The translations under genes and the position numbers were made by a program. A DNA stretch of 39,555 nt from positions 1-39,555 of the forward strand of contig CAMDPZ010000016.1 of NCBI GenBank assembly GCA_945905765.1. The letters run 5' to 3'. The stretch is from Nitrospira lenta. Lineage in GTDB: Bacteria > Nitrospirota > Nitrospiria > Nitrospirales > Nitrospiraceae. The notes beneath the pieces were generated by a model. That model did no database searches, had not been told where the DNA came from, and worked only from the letters and a program-made list of their open reading frames with translations. This document shows positions 18,293 through 27,203 of the stretch, one piece after another; position 1 is the first letter of the stretch; each line of letters begins with the position of its first letter.

Positions 18293-18901
18293 ATGAATAA
18301 TTCATCACCCCCTGCAGCCCCAACAGAAAGTCTCGCCGATCAACGAGCTGGCTCAGGGATTGTAGTCCTCTCCGCCTCGATGCAGCTCCTCCATATGAAT
18401 CGTCAGGCTTCAGAACTGTCGAAACAGATCAACGCAGTAGAACAGGGAGGGGGAGGGCAGAAGTCTGCTCATGGAGTCCTGCCGACAGCACTGACAGAGC
18501 TCTGCGGAGAAATCATCAAGGCTCTCCATGTCCGAACTGAAGCGAAGGATTGGGAACAGTTCGAAATCAAGCGTGTGGCAGGTAATCCGGAACAGCCAAT
18601 CCTGCTGCGGGGGTTCGGGCTGCCAGACCGAGGCGGGGTGCAGCATGCGAGACTCGTCGTTACCTTGGAAGAGTTGGCGAGGCGGCAACAACTCAACACA
18701 GACCTGGCCAAGGAAAAATTTCAATTAACGAATCGTGAACAATCAGTCGTTGAGCATCTCGCCAAAGGATGGACGAACAAAGAGATTGCCAACACTCTGC
18801 AGATTACCGAGCAGACCGTCAAAGAACACATCAAACACATCATGCGAAAAACCAATTCCACGACCAGAACCGGAATCCTCGTTCAGATCTTCAACTCGTA
18901 A
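18293..18901 (+). CDS. LuxR-type transcriptional regulator with PAS-like N-terminus
   Basis: The 202-residue protein ends in a clear LuxR/GerE helix-turn-helix (residues 145-200), with LTNREQSVVEHLAKGWTNKE then IANTLQITEQTVKEHIKHIM. The first ~130 residues lack receiver-domain aspartates. SGIVVLSASMQLLHMNRQAS resembles the start of a PAS domain, so it may sense a small molecule or redox state directly rather than by phosphorylation. There is no partner kinase nearby. The ATG lacks a good ribosome site. Possible targets are the lipoprotein gene 198 bases downstream and its own promoter. DNA-binding role firm, signal unknown. Confidence 0.88.
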   Translation: MNNSSPPAAPTESLADQRAGSGIVVLSASMQLLHMNRQASELSKQINAVEQGGGGQKSAHGVLPTALTELCGEIIKALHVRTEAKDWEQFEIKRVAGNPEQPILLRGFGLPDRGGVQHARLVVTLEELARRQQLNTDLAKEKFQLTNREQSVVEHLAKGWTNKEIANTLQITEQTVKEHIKHIMRKTNSTTRTGILVQIFNS

Positions 18902-19019
18902 TCCTCCACAGCACCTGCATCAAAAATACAACAGTGCGCTATCTGCAACACATCGGCTACTCATGGCCTCCATATTTATCGTTTACAATCAACTGCTTAC
19001 GGTGCTAACATTTGGCCCA

Positions 19020-19049
19020 TTGATTGCACTGCATTATCACTGCAATCAA
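19020..19049. promoter_or_regulatory. Inverted repeat, likely operator, upstream of lipoprotein gene
   Basis: A perfect nine-base inverted repeat (TTGATTGCA / TGCAATCAA) with a 12-base centre. The same segment also contains CACTGCA twice, about one helical turn apart (starts at 19028 and 19039). It lies about 50 bases before the lipoprotein ATG in an AT-rich stretch, the right place for a regulator site or promoter-proximal hairpin. The neighbouring LuxR-type protein is a natural candidate binder, by proximity only. Confidence 0.5.
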
Positions 19050-19099
19050 ATTAATTACTGTGCTTACGCGCAAAACGGACTGGATAGGGCTGAAGCAGC

Positions 19100-19588
19100 A
19101 TGAAGAACCTTCAATTGATATTAGTCGGCATCCTCGTTTCAGTGGCTGGGTGCCAAACCGGCCAGCCGGCACAAACAGCCGCCACCGACAACGGAAACTT
19201 CATGGGTCTCTGGAGCACCTACTCCCATTGCCAAACCACCAGTGACATCGCTCAACTGAACAACGATGCGGTAACCCTGACCAAGGCGGCCAATCGCCCA
19301 CTCAACGCGGAAGCGTTCATTCTCCCGCTCCCGGGCAAGATCGAAAAGCTCATATCGACTCCTGCCGCCAGACTTGCGGTGGACATGAAGGCAATGGCGG
19401 CAGCCTGCTCCTTACGGGCCGGCACCGCTGCCATCGAGGCAGGGAACCTTGACGCGGCGAAAGACCTGCTCCGGACCGTCCTCAGCTACCAACCCCAATC
19501 CGAGTACGCCTACTACACGCTGCAAGCGAAAGCGTTGCTTTCCGAGCTTGAGGCCAACATCCTTGAAGTCACGCTCAACCTTCCCTAG
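19100..19588 (+). CDS. Small hypothetical lipoprotein
   Basis: A 162-residue protein with a classic lipoprotein signal: MKNLQLILVGILVSVAGC, cysteine at position 18. After a short linker the body is mostly helical and alanine-rich. The last ~60 residues (AIEAGNLDAAKDLLRTVLSY) resemble one tetratricopeptide-like helix pair. No enzyme motif is visible. The ribosome site is weak (AGGG eleven bases upstream). It is transcribed away from the LuxR-type gene and converges on glgA. It may be an envelope stress or assembly factor, but I cannot assign a function. Confidence 0.8.
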   Translation: MKNLQLILVGILVSVAGCQTGQPAQTAATDNGNFMGLWSTYSHCQTTSDIAQLNNDAVTLTKAANRPLNAEAFILPLPGKIEKLISTPAARLAVDMKAMAAACSLRAGTAAIEAGNLDAAKDLLRTVLSYQPQSEYAYYTLQAKALLSELEANILEVTLNLP

Positions 19589-19636
19589 CCGATTCGCCTC
19601 TCTCTGCGCTCTCGACCTTCTCACGGCCTTCTCACC

Positions 19637-21160
19637 CTAAGGGACCTGCCCGCCCCTAACCAGTGAGACGAAGAGCCGATCGTACTCCTTCGCTGAGCGA
19701 GCCCAGGACACATCCGTCTTCATCCCTGCCTCCACCAATCGATCCCAAGCCGATCGATCCTGATACAGGGCCACAGCTTGGCGCAAGACGGACAGAAGAG
19801 CCTCCGCCCGATCCTCTTCAACATGAAACCCCGTTGCCCGTCCTGCCTGCCGAGTCTGCCCGGTCAGCGGCACGACCGTATCGGCCAGCCCGCCGGTCTT
19901 TCGAACGACGGGAACGGCTCCATAACGAAGGCTGTAGAGCTGACTCAAGCCGCAGGGCTCATACCGGGAAGGCATCACGAAGATATCCGCCCCGCCTTCG
20001 ATCCGATGAGCCAGCCCTTCATCGAACCCGATGCGAAGGCCCATCCGGCGAGGATACCTCTTCTGTAACACCGTGAACTTAGCCTCAAGTTCCGGCTCGC
20101 CTGCGCCCAACACCACCAATTGGAGATCCAGGGCCATCAATTGCGGGATGATGGTCTCAACGAGATCCAACCCCTTCTGCGGGGTCAGCCTCGCAATCAC
20201 CGCCAGAAGCGGAACCGTGGCTTCAGGCAGCTGAAACTCCCGTTGGAGCGCCTGCTTGCACAGCTGTTTCCCTGCGCGATCGTCCGCTGAGTAATGTGCG
20301 GGCAGATAGGGATCCGTTGCCGGATTCCATCGATCGACGTCGATACCGTTCAGAATGCCCACGAACCGGTCCGCCCGATTACGCAAGACCCCCTCAAGCC
20401 CAAACCCACATTCTGGCGTCAGGATTTCTCTCGCATAGGTCTGGCTGACCGTCGTCACATAATCGGCAAACACCATGCCTCCCTTGAGCAGATTCACCGA
20501 ACCGTAATACTCAAGGCCCGCAGGGGTAAACAACGATGGAGGCAGACCTGTTCTCTCGAATTGTGCGCCGGGGAAAATTCCCTGATACCCCACATTGTGC
20601 AACGTCAGGACGGTGCGCACTCCCTGAACCTCCTGCCGGTCCCGCGCAAGGGTCTTGAGGTAGACCGCGCAGAGCGACGCTTGCCAATCATGGAGATGCA
20701 GAAGATGCGTATTCCATTGGCACACAGTCTTGAGATAGGCGATGACCTCTATCGCCGCACGACAGAAAAATGAAAACCGATCGAGGTTATCAGGATAGTC
20801 GAGACCCTGCTCTTGATAGAGACCAGGCCGATCGAAGAAGGCCTCGTGCCCAATCGCCCAGACCCGCACCTGGCCACCACCTGAGCCGGCAGGAATGACA
20901 TCCTCTTCGATCAAAGTCTCAACCGGCCCTTGAGGAGTCGGCACCAGCAGTCGACAAACCGAACGAAAGGATCGGCCAGACTCGCTCAGACAGCGATAGC
21001 GAGGCAGCAGGAGGATAACGTCATGGCCAAGCTTTGCCAATTCAAGCGGCAATGCGCCAGCGACGTCGGCGAGCCCGCCCGTCTTGGCATAGGGGACTGC
21101 TTCAGAAGCAACCATGAGCAGATGGAGAGGATGCTGGGTCACGAAAGGCCTATCGCGCAC
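19637..21160 (-). CDS. glgA: Glycogen synthase (ADP-glucose starch synthase, GT5)
   Basis: The 507-residue GT5 glycosyltransferase extends alpha-1,4-glucan chains from ADP-glucose. The N-terminal ADP-glucose motif KTGGLADVAGALP is near residue 26. The C-terminal catalytic region has IARLTPQKGLDLV, PSRYEPCGLSQLYSLRYGAVP and VRKTGGLADTV, all canonical. The start is taken at GTG 21160, seven bases after the upstream gene; another GTG six codons later is equally possible, as neither has a good ribosome site. No other glycogen genes are in the window. It closes the long minus-strand gene run. Confidence 0.95.
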   Translation of the reverse strand: MRDRPFVTQHPLHLLMVASEAVPYAKTGGLADVAGALPLELAKLGHDVILLLPRYRCLSESGRSFRSVCRLLVPTPQGPVETLIEEDVIPAGSGGGQVRVWAIGHEAFFDRPGLYQEQGLDYPDNLDRFSFFCRAAIEVIAYLKTVCQWNTHLLHLHDWQASLCAVYLKTLARDRQEVQGVRTVLTLHNVGYQGIFPGAQFERTGLPPSLFTPAGLEYYGSVNLLKGGMVFADYVTTVSQTYAREILTPECGFGLEGVLRNRADRFVGILNGIDVDRWNPATDPYLPAHYSADDRAGKQLCKQALQREFQLPEATVPLLAVIARLTPQKGLDLVETIIPQLMALDLQLVVLGAGEPELEAKFTVLQKRYPRRMGLRIGFDEGLAHRIEGGADIFVMPSRYEPCGLSQLYSLRYGAVPVVRKTGGLADTVVPLTGQTRQAGRATGFHVEEDRAEALLSVLRQAVALYQDRSAWDRLVEAGMKTDVSWARSAKEYDRLFVSLVRGGQVP

Positions 21161-21166
21161 ATCGTA

Positions 21167-21661
21167 TTATGGAGTAGCCGGCACTTCAAACCGGGAGCGG
21201 AACTTGTCTTCATGTTGCCAGCTCCGGCCCAACGCATGGAGCTGCACCGCTGTCAGCGATTCGCGATAGACCAGCCGTCCCTCAAAAAAGACCACCAGCC
21301 ATCCGCGATCCGGATAGGCGAGAAATAGTCCATCGCCAGCCTCAAGATTGACCTCCCACCCGCCTGGCGCCTCGCCAATCGCCACCCGCGAGCGAGGAAC
21401 CAGCGATTTGTCCTCCATGACGAAGAACTGCATGAATTCGACATGCTGATAGGCCGGAGGCCCCCAGGCCTCGAAAAACGCAGGGGAGGTCAACTGATGG
21501 AGCAATAACTCGTTGGCTTTCACATGACCTGACTGTTCCTCCAGCGACGGCATCCAGCTGCAACCGAGCGCGACCCCCAGGGCAGCCGCCACGCAGAGAC
21601 CGGCCCATCCAGAGCGGCGAGACACATCACGGTCGCGGAACCGATCCGCAAATGTTCTCAT
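21167..21661 (-). CDS. Hypothetical lipoprotein
   Basis: A 164-residue protein whose N-terminus has an arginine-rich leader, a hydrophobic run and a lipobox LGVALGC (Cys34), predicting a lipid-anchored envelope protein. The rest is soluble, with a central SPAFFEAWGPPAYQH and a beta-rich WLVVFFEGRLVY stretch. No family is recognised. Its ATG overlaps the stop of the DUF971 gene by four bases (ATGA), so the two are translationally coupled. It precedes glgA by 6 bases. A link to glycogen synthesis is suggested only by position. Confidence 0.75.
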   Translation of the reverse strand: MRTFADRFRDRDVSRRSGWAGLCVAAALGVALGCSWMPSLEEQSGHVKANELLLHQLTSPAFFEAWGPPAYQHVEFMQFFVMEDKSLVPRSRVAIGEAPGGWEVNLEAGDGLFLAYPDRGWLVVFFEGRLVYRESLTAVQLHALGRSWQHEDKFRSRFEVPATP

Positions 21662-22044
21662 AAAAGACGCCGGCTCCTTGGCTCAATCGGTTTGACCGGC
21701 TGACAGACATCACATTGACAGATCCGACGGAGGAGGCCATAGGAGTAGATTCCCGTGTCGTGGCCATCGCTCCAGGTAAATTGCAAGGCATAGCGTCCGA
21801 CCGGCTGCACATCCTGCAACATGATCACGATCGGCACATCGTCAGGCTGCAAACGCCGGACGCCGGACCACTCGTCCACACAGGCGGCGCAAGGACATTG
21901 CTGACGGAGATACCGGACGGGATAGACGGACTTGTGCCCATCGTTCCATTCGATGCCCAGCACGCCCTTGTCCACCCAGGACATATCTTTTGGCTCATAC
22001 AGGGTCTCAGTCATCCTTACCGCTTCCTTCCACTGCAACCCCAT
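21658..22044 (-). CDS. DUF971 (GBBH-like N-terminal) domain protein
   Basis: A 128-residue protein with the DUF971 pattern: GIEWNDGHKSVYPVRYLR, a cysteine cluster CPCAACVDEW, and HDTGIYSYGLLRRICQCDVC near the end. The six cysteines in two CxCxxC-like clusters suggest a metal or iron-sulfur site; relatives are found with Fe-S assembly or ApbC-type genes. The longest start is used; an ATG ten codons in (22014) fits the usual family N-terminus and has AAGGA upstream, so the true start may be there. It follows recO by 9 bases. Confidence 0.85.
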   Translation of the reverse strand: MGLQWKEAVRMTETLYEPKDMSWVDKGVLGIEWNDGHKSVYPVRYLRQQCPCAACVDEWSGVRRLQPDDVPIVIMLQDVQPVGRYALQFTWSDGHDTGIYSYGLLRRICQCDVCQPVKPIEPRSRRLL

Positions 22045-22053
22045 CGCTCCTGA

Positions 22054-22806
22054 TCAGGACGGATAGGACAAAAAATTCACCGGAGGCAGTTGCCTGCCCG
22101 CCACTACTGTGACATAGCCTTCAATCGCATTTTCCACCTCGTACCGGACTTGCCCTGCGGCCCTCAAACGATCGACCATCGAAGAGGACAGCTGCAACGC
22201 CTGATGCAGAAAGGCCAGGCTCCCTCGTGAAAGCGGCAAACAACGAAAGGATTGGCGCGCCGCACAGACCGTACAAACCAGCCCTCCTGACAGAGGCGAG
22301 AACTGTAGCTCTCCCACCAACCGTCCCTTGCCGCAGGCGGCACAGTGATCGGTCTGGGGGCGAAACCCGAGAAACCCCAGCAGCCTGATCTGAAACAGCA
22401 ATGCCGTCATCGCCGGATCCTGGCTCGTGATCAAGGCGCGCAGGCCCTGCTCGAGCGTGTCGAAGAGCTGCGGGTCCGGGTCCCCGTCCGGCGTCACCGC
22501 CCCCACCACATTGACCATCCGCGCGGCAGCGGTCATCAGCGTCAAGTCTTCGCGAAACTTCATGAAGGGTTCCACGAGATCGACCTGCGAAATACGATAG
22601 AGCGAATCGCCGGACTTTTCGAACAGGTTGAGATGGCAGATCGTGAGAGGTTCGAGGGAGGCGCCAAGTCGGCTCTTCATCCGGCGCGCTCCCCGCGCCA
22701 CACCGCGAACCTTGCCCATTTCCTTGGTATAGAAGGTGACGATACGATCCGCGTCGCCCCACTTCCGGCTTTTCAATGTGATCGCCGCGGTCTTGATCAG
22801 CGGCAT
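22054..22806 (-). CDS. recO: DNA repair protein RecO
   Basis: RecO loads RecA on SSB-coated DNA in the RecFOR pathway. The ATG at 22806 (MPLIKTAAI) gives 250 residues, the usual length, and matches the family N-terminus. A longer frame upstream runs into repeat sequence and is unlikely. The N-terminal OB fold has RKWGDADRIVTFYTKEMG, and the C-terminal domain has a zinc-finger pair CAACGKG and CTVCAAR. No clear ribosome site precedes the ATG. It lies downstream of mgtE after a 181-base gap filled with repeats. Confidence 0.93.
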   Translation of the reverse strand: MPLIKTAAITLKSRKWGDADRIVTFYTKEMGKVRGVARGARRMKSRLGASLEPLTICHLNLFEKSGDSLYRISQVDLVEPFMKFREDLTLMTAAARMVNVVGAVTPDGDPDPQLFDTLEQGLRALITSQDPAMTALLFQIRLLGFLGFRPQTDHCAACGKGRLVGELQFSPLSGGLVCTVCAARQSFRCLPLSRGSLAFLHQALQLSSSMVDRLRAAGQVRYEVENAIEGYVTVVAGRQLPPVNFLSYPS

Positions 22807-22843
22807 GGGAGATACACGCGGGACTGGCGTGAACAACGAGACA

Positions 22844-22922
22844 GGCTGAAGGCTAAAGGCTGAAGTGTTCGGAACCTTGAACCCCAACCTTCGGTCTTCA
22901 GCCTTCGGTCTTCGGCCTTGAG
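22844..22922. repeat. Short tandem and inverted CTTCGG-type repeat between recO and mgtE
   Basis: Two tandem 14-mers (CCTTCGGTCTTC followed by AG or GG) occupy 22888-22915, then a partial third copy. An imperfect inverted copy (GGCTGAAGGCT then AAAGGCTGAAG, 22844-22865) lies upstream, so the unit can form a hairpin. It is followed by a low-complexity stretch of TTTCA and TCACG words up to 22980. It resembles a small intergenic repeat family rather than a coding or terminator element. Confidence 0.6.
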
Positions 22923-22987
22923 ACCACGCACGTCTTCCTTGTCTCGCTCACATTTCATATTTCACGCCTCACGTTTGACGGTTCTTG

Positions 22988-24454
22988 CTAGCGCAGATGG
23001 TCCATAAACAGGGTCGCCAGGGTGAGATAGATGGTAATGCCCGTGATGTCGTTGGCCGTCGTCACAAAGGGACCAGCCGCCACGGCAGGATCCACTCCCA
23101 TGCGCTTCAGCAGAATGGGCATGAACGTCGCCATACTGGTCGAGACCATGAAGGCCATAATCAGCGATACCCCCACGACCATCCCCAGAAAGGCTTGATG
23201 CCACAGCCAGCCCACAATGGTGAGAATCAGCCCGCAGGCGAGCCCCATCAGAAGGCCAACCTTAATTTCCCGGATAAACACGGTCCGCACATCTGTCAGC
23301 GCGATCAGCCCTGTCGCCAATCCGCGAATAATCAGCGTCGAGGACTGAAGACCCACGTTTCCGCCCATGGCGGCGATGACCGGGATAAAACTGACGATGG
23401 CCACCACTTCCTGAATCGTGTAGCGGAACTCCCACAGAATCGCGCCCGAGAAGAGACTGCCGACGAGGTTCGTAAAGAGCCAGGGGAGCCGGTGCTTCGC
23501 CGATGCCACGCTGGAGGATTTCGAGACCGAGTCCTCCTCGATCGCGCCGGCCATCTTGAGCATGTCTTCGGTCGCTTCTTCCCGGATCACGTCCACCACG
23601 TCGTCGACCGTGATGATGCCGACCAATTTATTGTCTTTGTCGATGACGGGAATCGCGAGCAAGTTGTAACTCGCCACCTGGCGAGCGACTTCCTCCTGGT
23701 CCATATCGACCGTCACACTGATCACGTCGCGCGTGGCGATGTTTTTCAGCGGCGTCGAGGGAGGGACCGTCAGCAACTGCCGCAGCGAGAGCACCCCGAC
23801 CAGACGCTCATCCCGGTCGGTTACGTAAATGTAGAACACCATTTCCGCATCGGTCGCCAGCTGGAGGCGGCGGATGGCATCCTGCGCCGTCGCTTCTTCC
23901 GGCAGCGCGAAGAACTCCGTCGTCATGATGCCGCCGGCCGTATCCTTCGGATACTTCAGCAGGTCGGCGACTTCCGTGGAGTCCTCCGTCCGCATCAACG
24001 AGAGAATCTCCGTCGCTCTCTCTTCCGGCAGCACCCCGAGGATGTAGGCCACGTCATCAGGACCGAGGTCCTTGATCAACCAGGCAATATCCGAGGGCAG
24101 CAGATCCGCCAACACCTGATTAATGCTGTCGCTATCGAGTTCGCTCAACACCTGGCCGCGCTTCGACTCGCCCCGTACCAGCTCGAACACTTCGCGTTTT
24201 TCTTTGGAGGACGACAGATGGACGATCACTTTGGCCACATCGGCCTGGTGCATCCGACCCAGCATCTTGGCGAGATTAGTGATCGCGCCACGGCGCAACA
24301 GCCGCTGCACCGACAACAAAACGATGTCGGACTTGGTCCTGCCTCGATCGGCGGGGTCGCGCAACGCGTCGCGGAGGAGATCCTTCTCTCCCGGACGAGG
24401 GCGCGGATCTACCGGACTTGATTCTGGCATGCGTTCAGTTGGCTGCATTGTCAT
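22988..24454 (-). CDS. mgtE: Magnesium transporter MgtE
   Basis: The 488-residue protein has the MgtE layout. It has a cytoplasmic helical N domain (about 45-170, ending DVAYILGVLPEERATEIL), a pair of CBS domains (about 175-300, with GGIMTTEFFALPEE and LLAIPVIDKDNKLVGIITVDD), and a five-helix C-terminal membrane domain. The latter includes the signature PVIAAMGGNVGLQSSTL and a last segment with ANDITGITIYL. These channels conduct Mg2+ and close when intracellular Mg2+ fills the cytoplasmic domains. I chose ATG 24454 because the longer frame starts at a TTG inside a repeat element; AGG lies six bases before it. It lies 79 bases after era. Confidence 0.95.
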   Translation of the reverse strand: MTMQPTERMPESSPVDPRPRPGEKDLLRDALRDPADRGRTKSDIVLLSVQRLLRRGAITNLAKMLGRMHQADVAKVIVHLSSSKEKREVFELVRGESKRGQVLSELDSDSINQVLADLLPSDIAWLIKDLGPDDVAYILGVLPEERATEILSLMRTEDSTEVADLLKYPKDTAGGIMTTEFFALPEEATAQDAIRRLQLATDAEMVFYIYVTDRDERLVGVLSLRQLLTVPPSTPLKNIATRDVISVTVDMDQEEVARQVASYNLLAIPVIDKDNKLVGIITVDDVVDVIREEATEDMLKMAGAIEEDSVSKSSSVASAKHRLPWLFTNLVGSLFSGAILWEFRYTIQEVVAIVSFIPVIAAMGGNVGLQSSTLIIRGLATGLIALTDVRTVFIREIKVGLLMGLACGLILTIVGWLWHQAFLGMVVGVSLIMAFMVSTSMATFMPILLKRMGVDPAVAAGPFVTTANDITGITIYLTLATLFMDHLR

Positions 24455-24463
24455 CCCAAGCCT

Positions 24464-24516
24464 AAAAGTCTGAACGTCGAACGTCGGCAAGTCTTCGACC
24501 GAGACTTGATGACGTT
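24464..24516. repeat. Intergenic inverted-repeat element, copy 1 (era-mgtE gap)
   Basis: The element has AAGTCTG at one end and AGACTTGATGACGTT at the other, enclosing GTCGAACGTCG and GTCTTCGACC. The ends AAGTCT and AGACTT are inverted. A related copy lies at 31572-31627 with the same AAGTCTG...AGACTTGACGACGTT frame. It overlaps the rejected upstream start region of mgtE. Confidence 0.55.
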
Positions 24517-24533
24517 ATGGACTGGCGGACCAT

Positions 24534-25418
24534 CTAATATCCCAGCTCCGTGAGGGCATGCTCATCTTCCCGCCATGCCTCCCGCACTTTCACCCACAGC
24601 TGCAGAAACACTTTCATCTCAAAGATCTCTTCCAGTTCCTTCCGCGCCTCGGTCCCGACCTCCTTGAGCCGATCTCCGTGCTTCCCGATCAGGATCGCCT
24701 TATGAGACTCTCGCTCGACCAGCACCGTCGCGCTGATGCGGGCCAGCTTCCCCTCCTCCACAAAGGCATCGATCTCCACCGCCACCGAGTAGGGCACTTC
24801 TTCATAGGTCTGGAGCAAGATCTTCTCGCGAATCATCTCGGCGGCCAAAGTCCGCATGGACTGATCGGTTACGGTGTCTTCCCCATAGCCCGCATCTCCT
24901 TCCGGAAGATGGGCCACGGTCACGGACAGCAGACGATCGACATTGTCGCCGGTTTCCGCCGACACCGGCACCACGTCCGTCCAGGCGAAGAGTCGCGCGT
25001 AGGTCTCCATCACCGGCAGCAACTTGAGCTTATTGACCAGATCCACCTTGTTCAGCACCAAGATCACCGGACGCGGACGCTTCCGGATCGCCCCCTTCAC
25101 ATGATCGATCACCAACAGATCGCCGGGACCGGGCGAACTCGTCGTGTCCATCAACACGTACAAGATGTCCGCCTCCTCCAACGTCTCGACCGTGGTGCGG
25201 ACCATGCGGCGGTTAAGCAAATGTTGCGGCTTGTGCAGCCCCGGCGTATCGAGTAACGCGATCTGCGCGCCAGGCGCATGCACGACTCCCAAAATTCTCG
25301 TTCTCGTCGTTTGCGGTTTATCCGAAACGATCGCCACCTTCTGCTTCAACAATTGGTTGAGTAAGGTCGACTTGCCGACGTTCGGTCGGCCAATGATTGC
25401 GACTGTGCCAAACTTCAT
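24534..25418 (-). CDS. era: GTPase Era
   Basis: Era binds 16S rRNA 3-prime ends and helps assemble the 30S subunit. At 294 residues from ATG 25418 (MKFGTVAIIG) it has the usual length. A longer open frame overlapping ftsB is rejected because the family starts here. G motifs: GRPNVGKST (G1), a DTPG switch (G3) and LNKVD (G4). The C-terminal KH domain shows AILIGKHGDRLKEVG and ELEEIFEMKVFLQLWVKV. No clear ribosome site is seen; it follows ftsB by 7 bases, so coupling is likely. Confidence 0.97.
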   Translation of the reverse strand: MKFGTVAIIGRPNVGKSTLLNQLLKQKVAIVSDKPQTTRTRILGVVHAPGAQIALLDTPGLHKPQHLLNRRMVRTTVETLEEADILYVLMDTTSSPGPGDLLVIDHVKGAIRKRPRPVILVLNKVDLVNKLKLLPVMETYARLFAWTDVVPVSAETGDNVDRLLSVTVAHLPEGDAGYGEDTVTDQSMRTLAAEMIREKILLQTYEEVPYSVAVEIDAFVEEGKLARISATVLVERESHKAILIGKHGDRLKEVGTEARKELEEIFEMKVFLQLWVKVREAWREDEHALTELGY

Positions 25419-25425
25419 GGTGCAA

Positions 25426-25776
25426 CTACGGACGGGGCCGCTCCTGTGATGGTGAAGGAACCAATTGATACACGGTTTCACCTTTGCGGACATAGCCGAG
25501 CTGCTCTCGCGCCAACTGTTCGATCTTCGCAGGATCTCGCTCCAAACGGTCGATCTCCCCCCGCAGCGTGCGGGTTGCCCGCTGCAGCTCTTGAAGATCG
25601 AGGTCCAGTTGTTGTGCGTGATCGCGCATGGAGAAATACCGCGGCAGACCCATATCGCCAAACACCAACGCGACCAGCAGCAACAGACAAGCGGCGCCTC
25701 CGGCATAATGCGCGCCCGTGACCATGCGGCGCTGCCAGTCGAGCCACTGTCTGCCTCTGTTCTGCTTAATGATCAT
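25426..25776 (-). CDS. ftsB: FtsB/DivIC-type cell division protein
   Basis: A 116-residue bitopic membrane protein of the septum formation initiator family. A short basic cytoplasmic N-terminus precedes one transmembrane helix (GGAACLLLLVALVFG, about 26-40). A coiled coil follows (about 50-85, QQLDLDLQELQRATRTLRGE) and the typical ..EQLAREQLGYVRKGETVY end. FtsB bridges FtsL and FtsQ in the divisome. Its position directly after eno is the classical eno-ftsB linkage of many bacteria. The first of two ATG codons near a distant GAGGA is used; the exact start is uncertain by a codon. Confidence 0.92.
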   Translation of the reverse strand: MIIKQNRGRQWLDWQRRMVTGAHYAGGAACLLLLVALVFGDMGLPRYFSMRDHAQQLDLDLQELQRATRTLRGEIDRLERDPAKIEQLAREQLGYVRKGETVYQLVPSPSQERPRP

Positions 25777-25796
25777 CGTCGTGCTCGCATCCTCAA

Positions 25797-27086
<1,290 letters not shown>

Positions 27087-27128
27087 CTACTCCCTCTTAT
27101 GACTGGTCACTCTCAGGGATGGGACTGA

Positions 27129-27198
27129 GGTGCCTTCGGCTGCGCGCGTCCAACGAGGGCCTTCTGCGGCCGCGCGTTGCGCGAGCAAAGAAGGCACC
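27129..27198. repeat. 70-base imperfect palindromic element between gatB and eno
   Basis: Perfect nine-base ends (GGTGCCTTC / GAAGGCACC) flank a GC-rich interior in which GCGCGCGTCCAACG and CGCGCGTTGCGCG can partly pair. It therefore folds as a long imperfect hairpin. It fills most of the gap and starts 6 bases before the gatB-side boundary. It has no T-tract. Size and structure fit a REP/MITE-like intergenic repeat; other copies cannot be searched here. Confidence 0.6.
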
Positions 27199-27203
27199 CA
27201 GCC

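Noticed and set aside
18963-19103. 46-codon hydrophobic ORF overlapping the lipoprotein start by ATGA
   Set aside because: No ribosome site, it runs through the inverted-repeat operator, and composition looks like AT-rich intergenic DNA. The ATGA junction is suggestive but not enough.
25419-25706. Era extended upstream across ftsB
   Set aside because: The Era family starts at MKFGTVAIIG; the extra frame is a shadow of ftsB.
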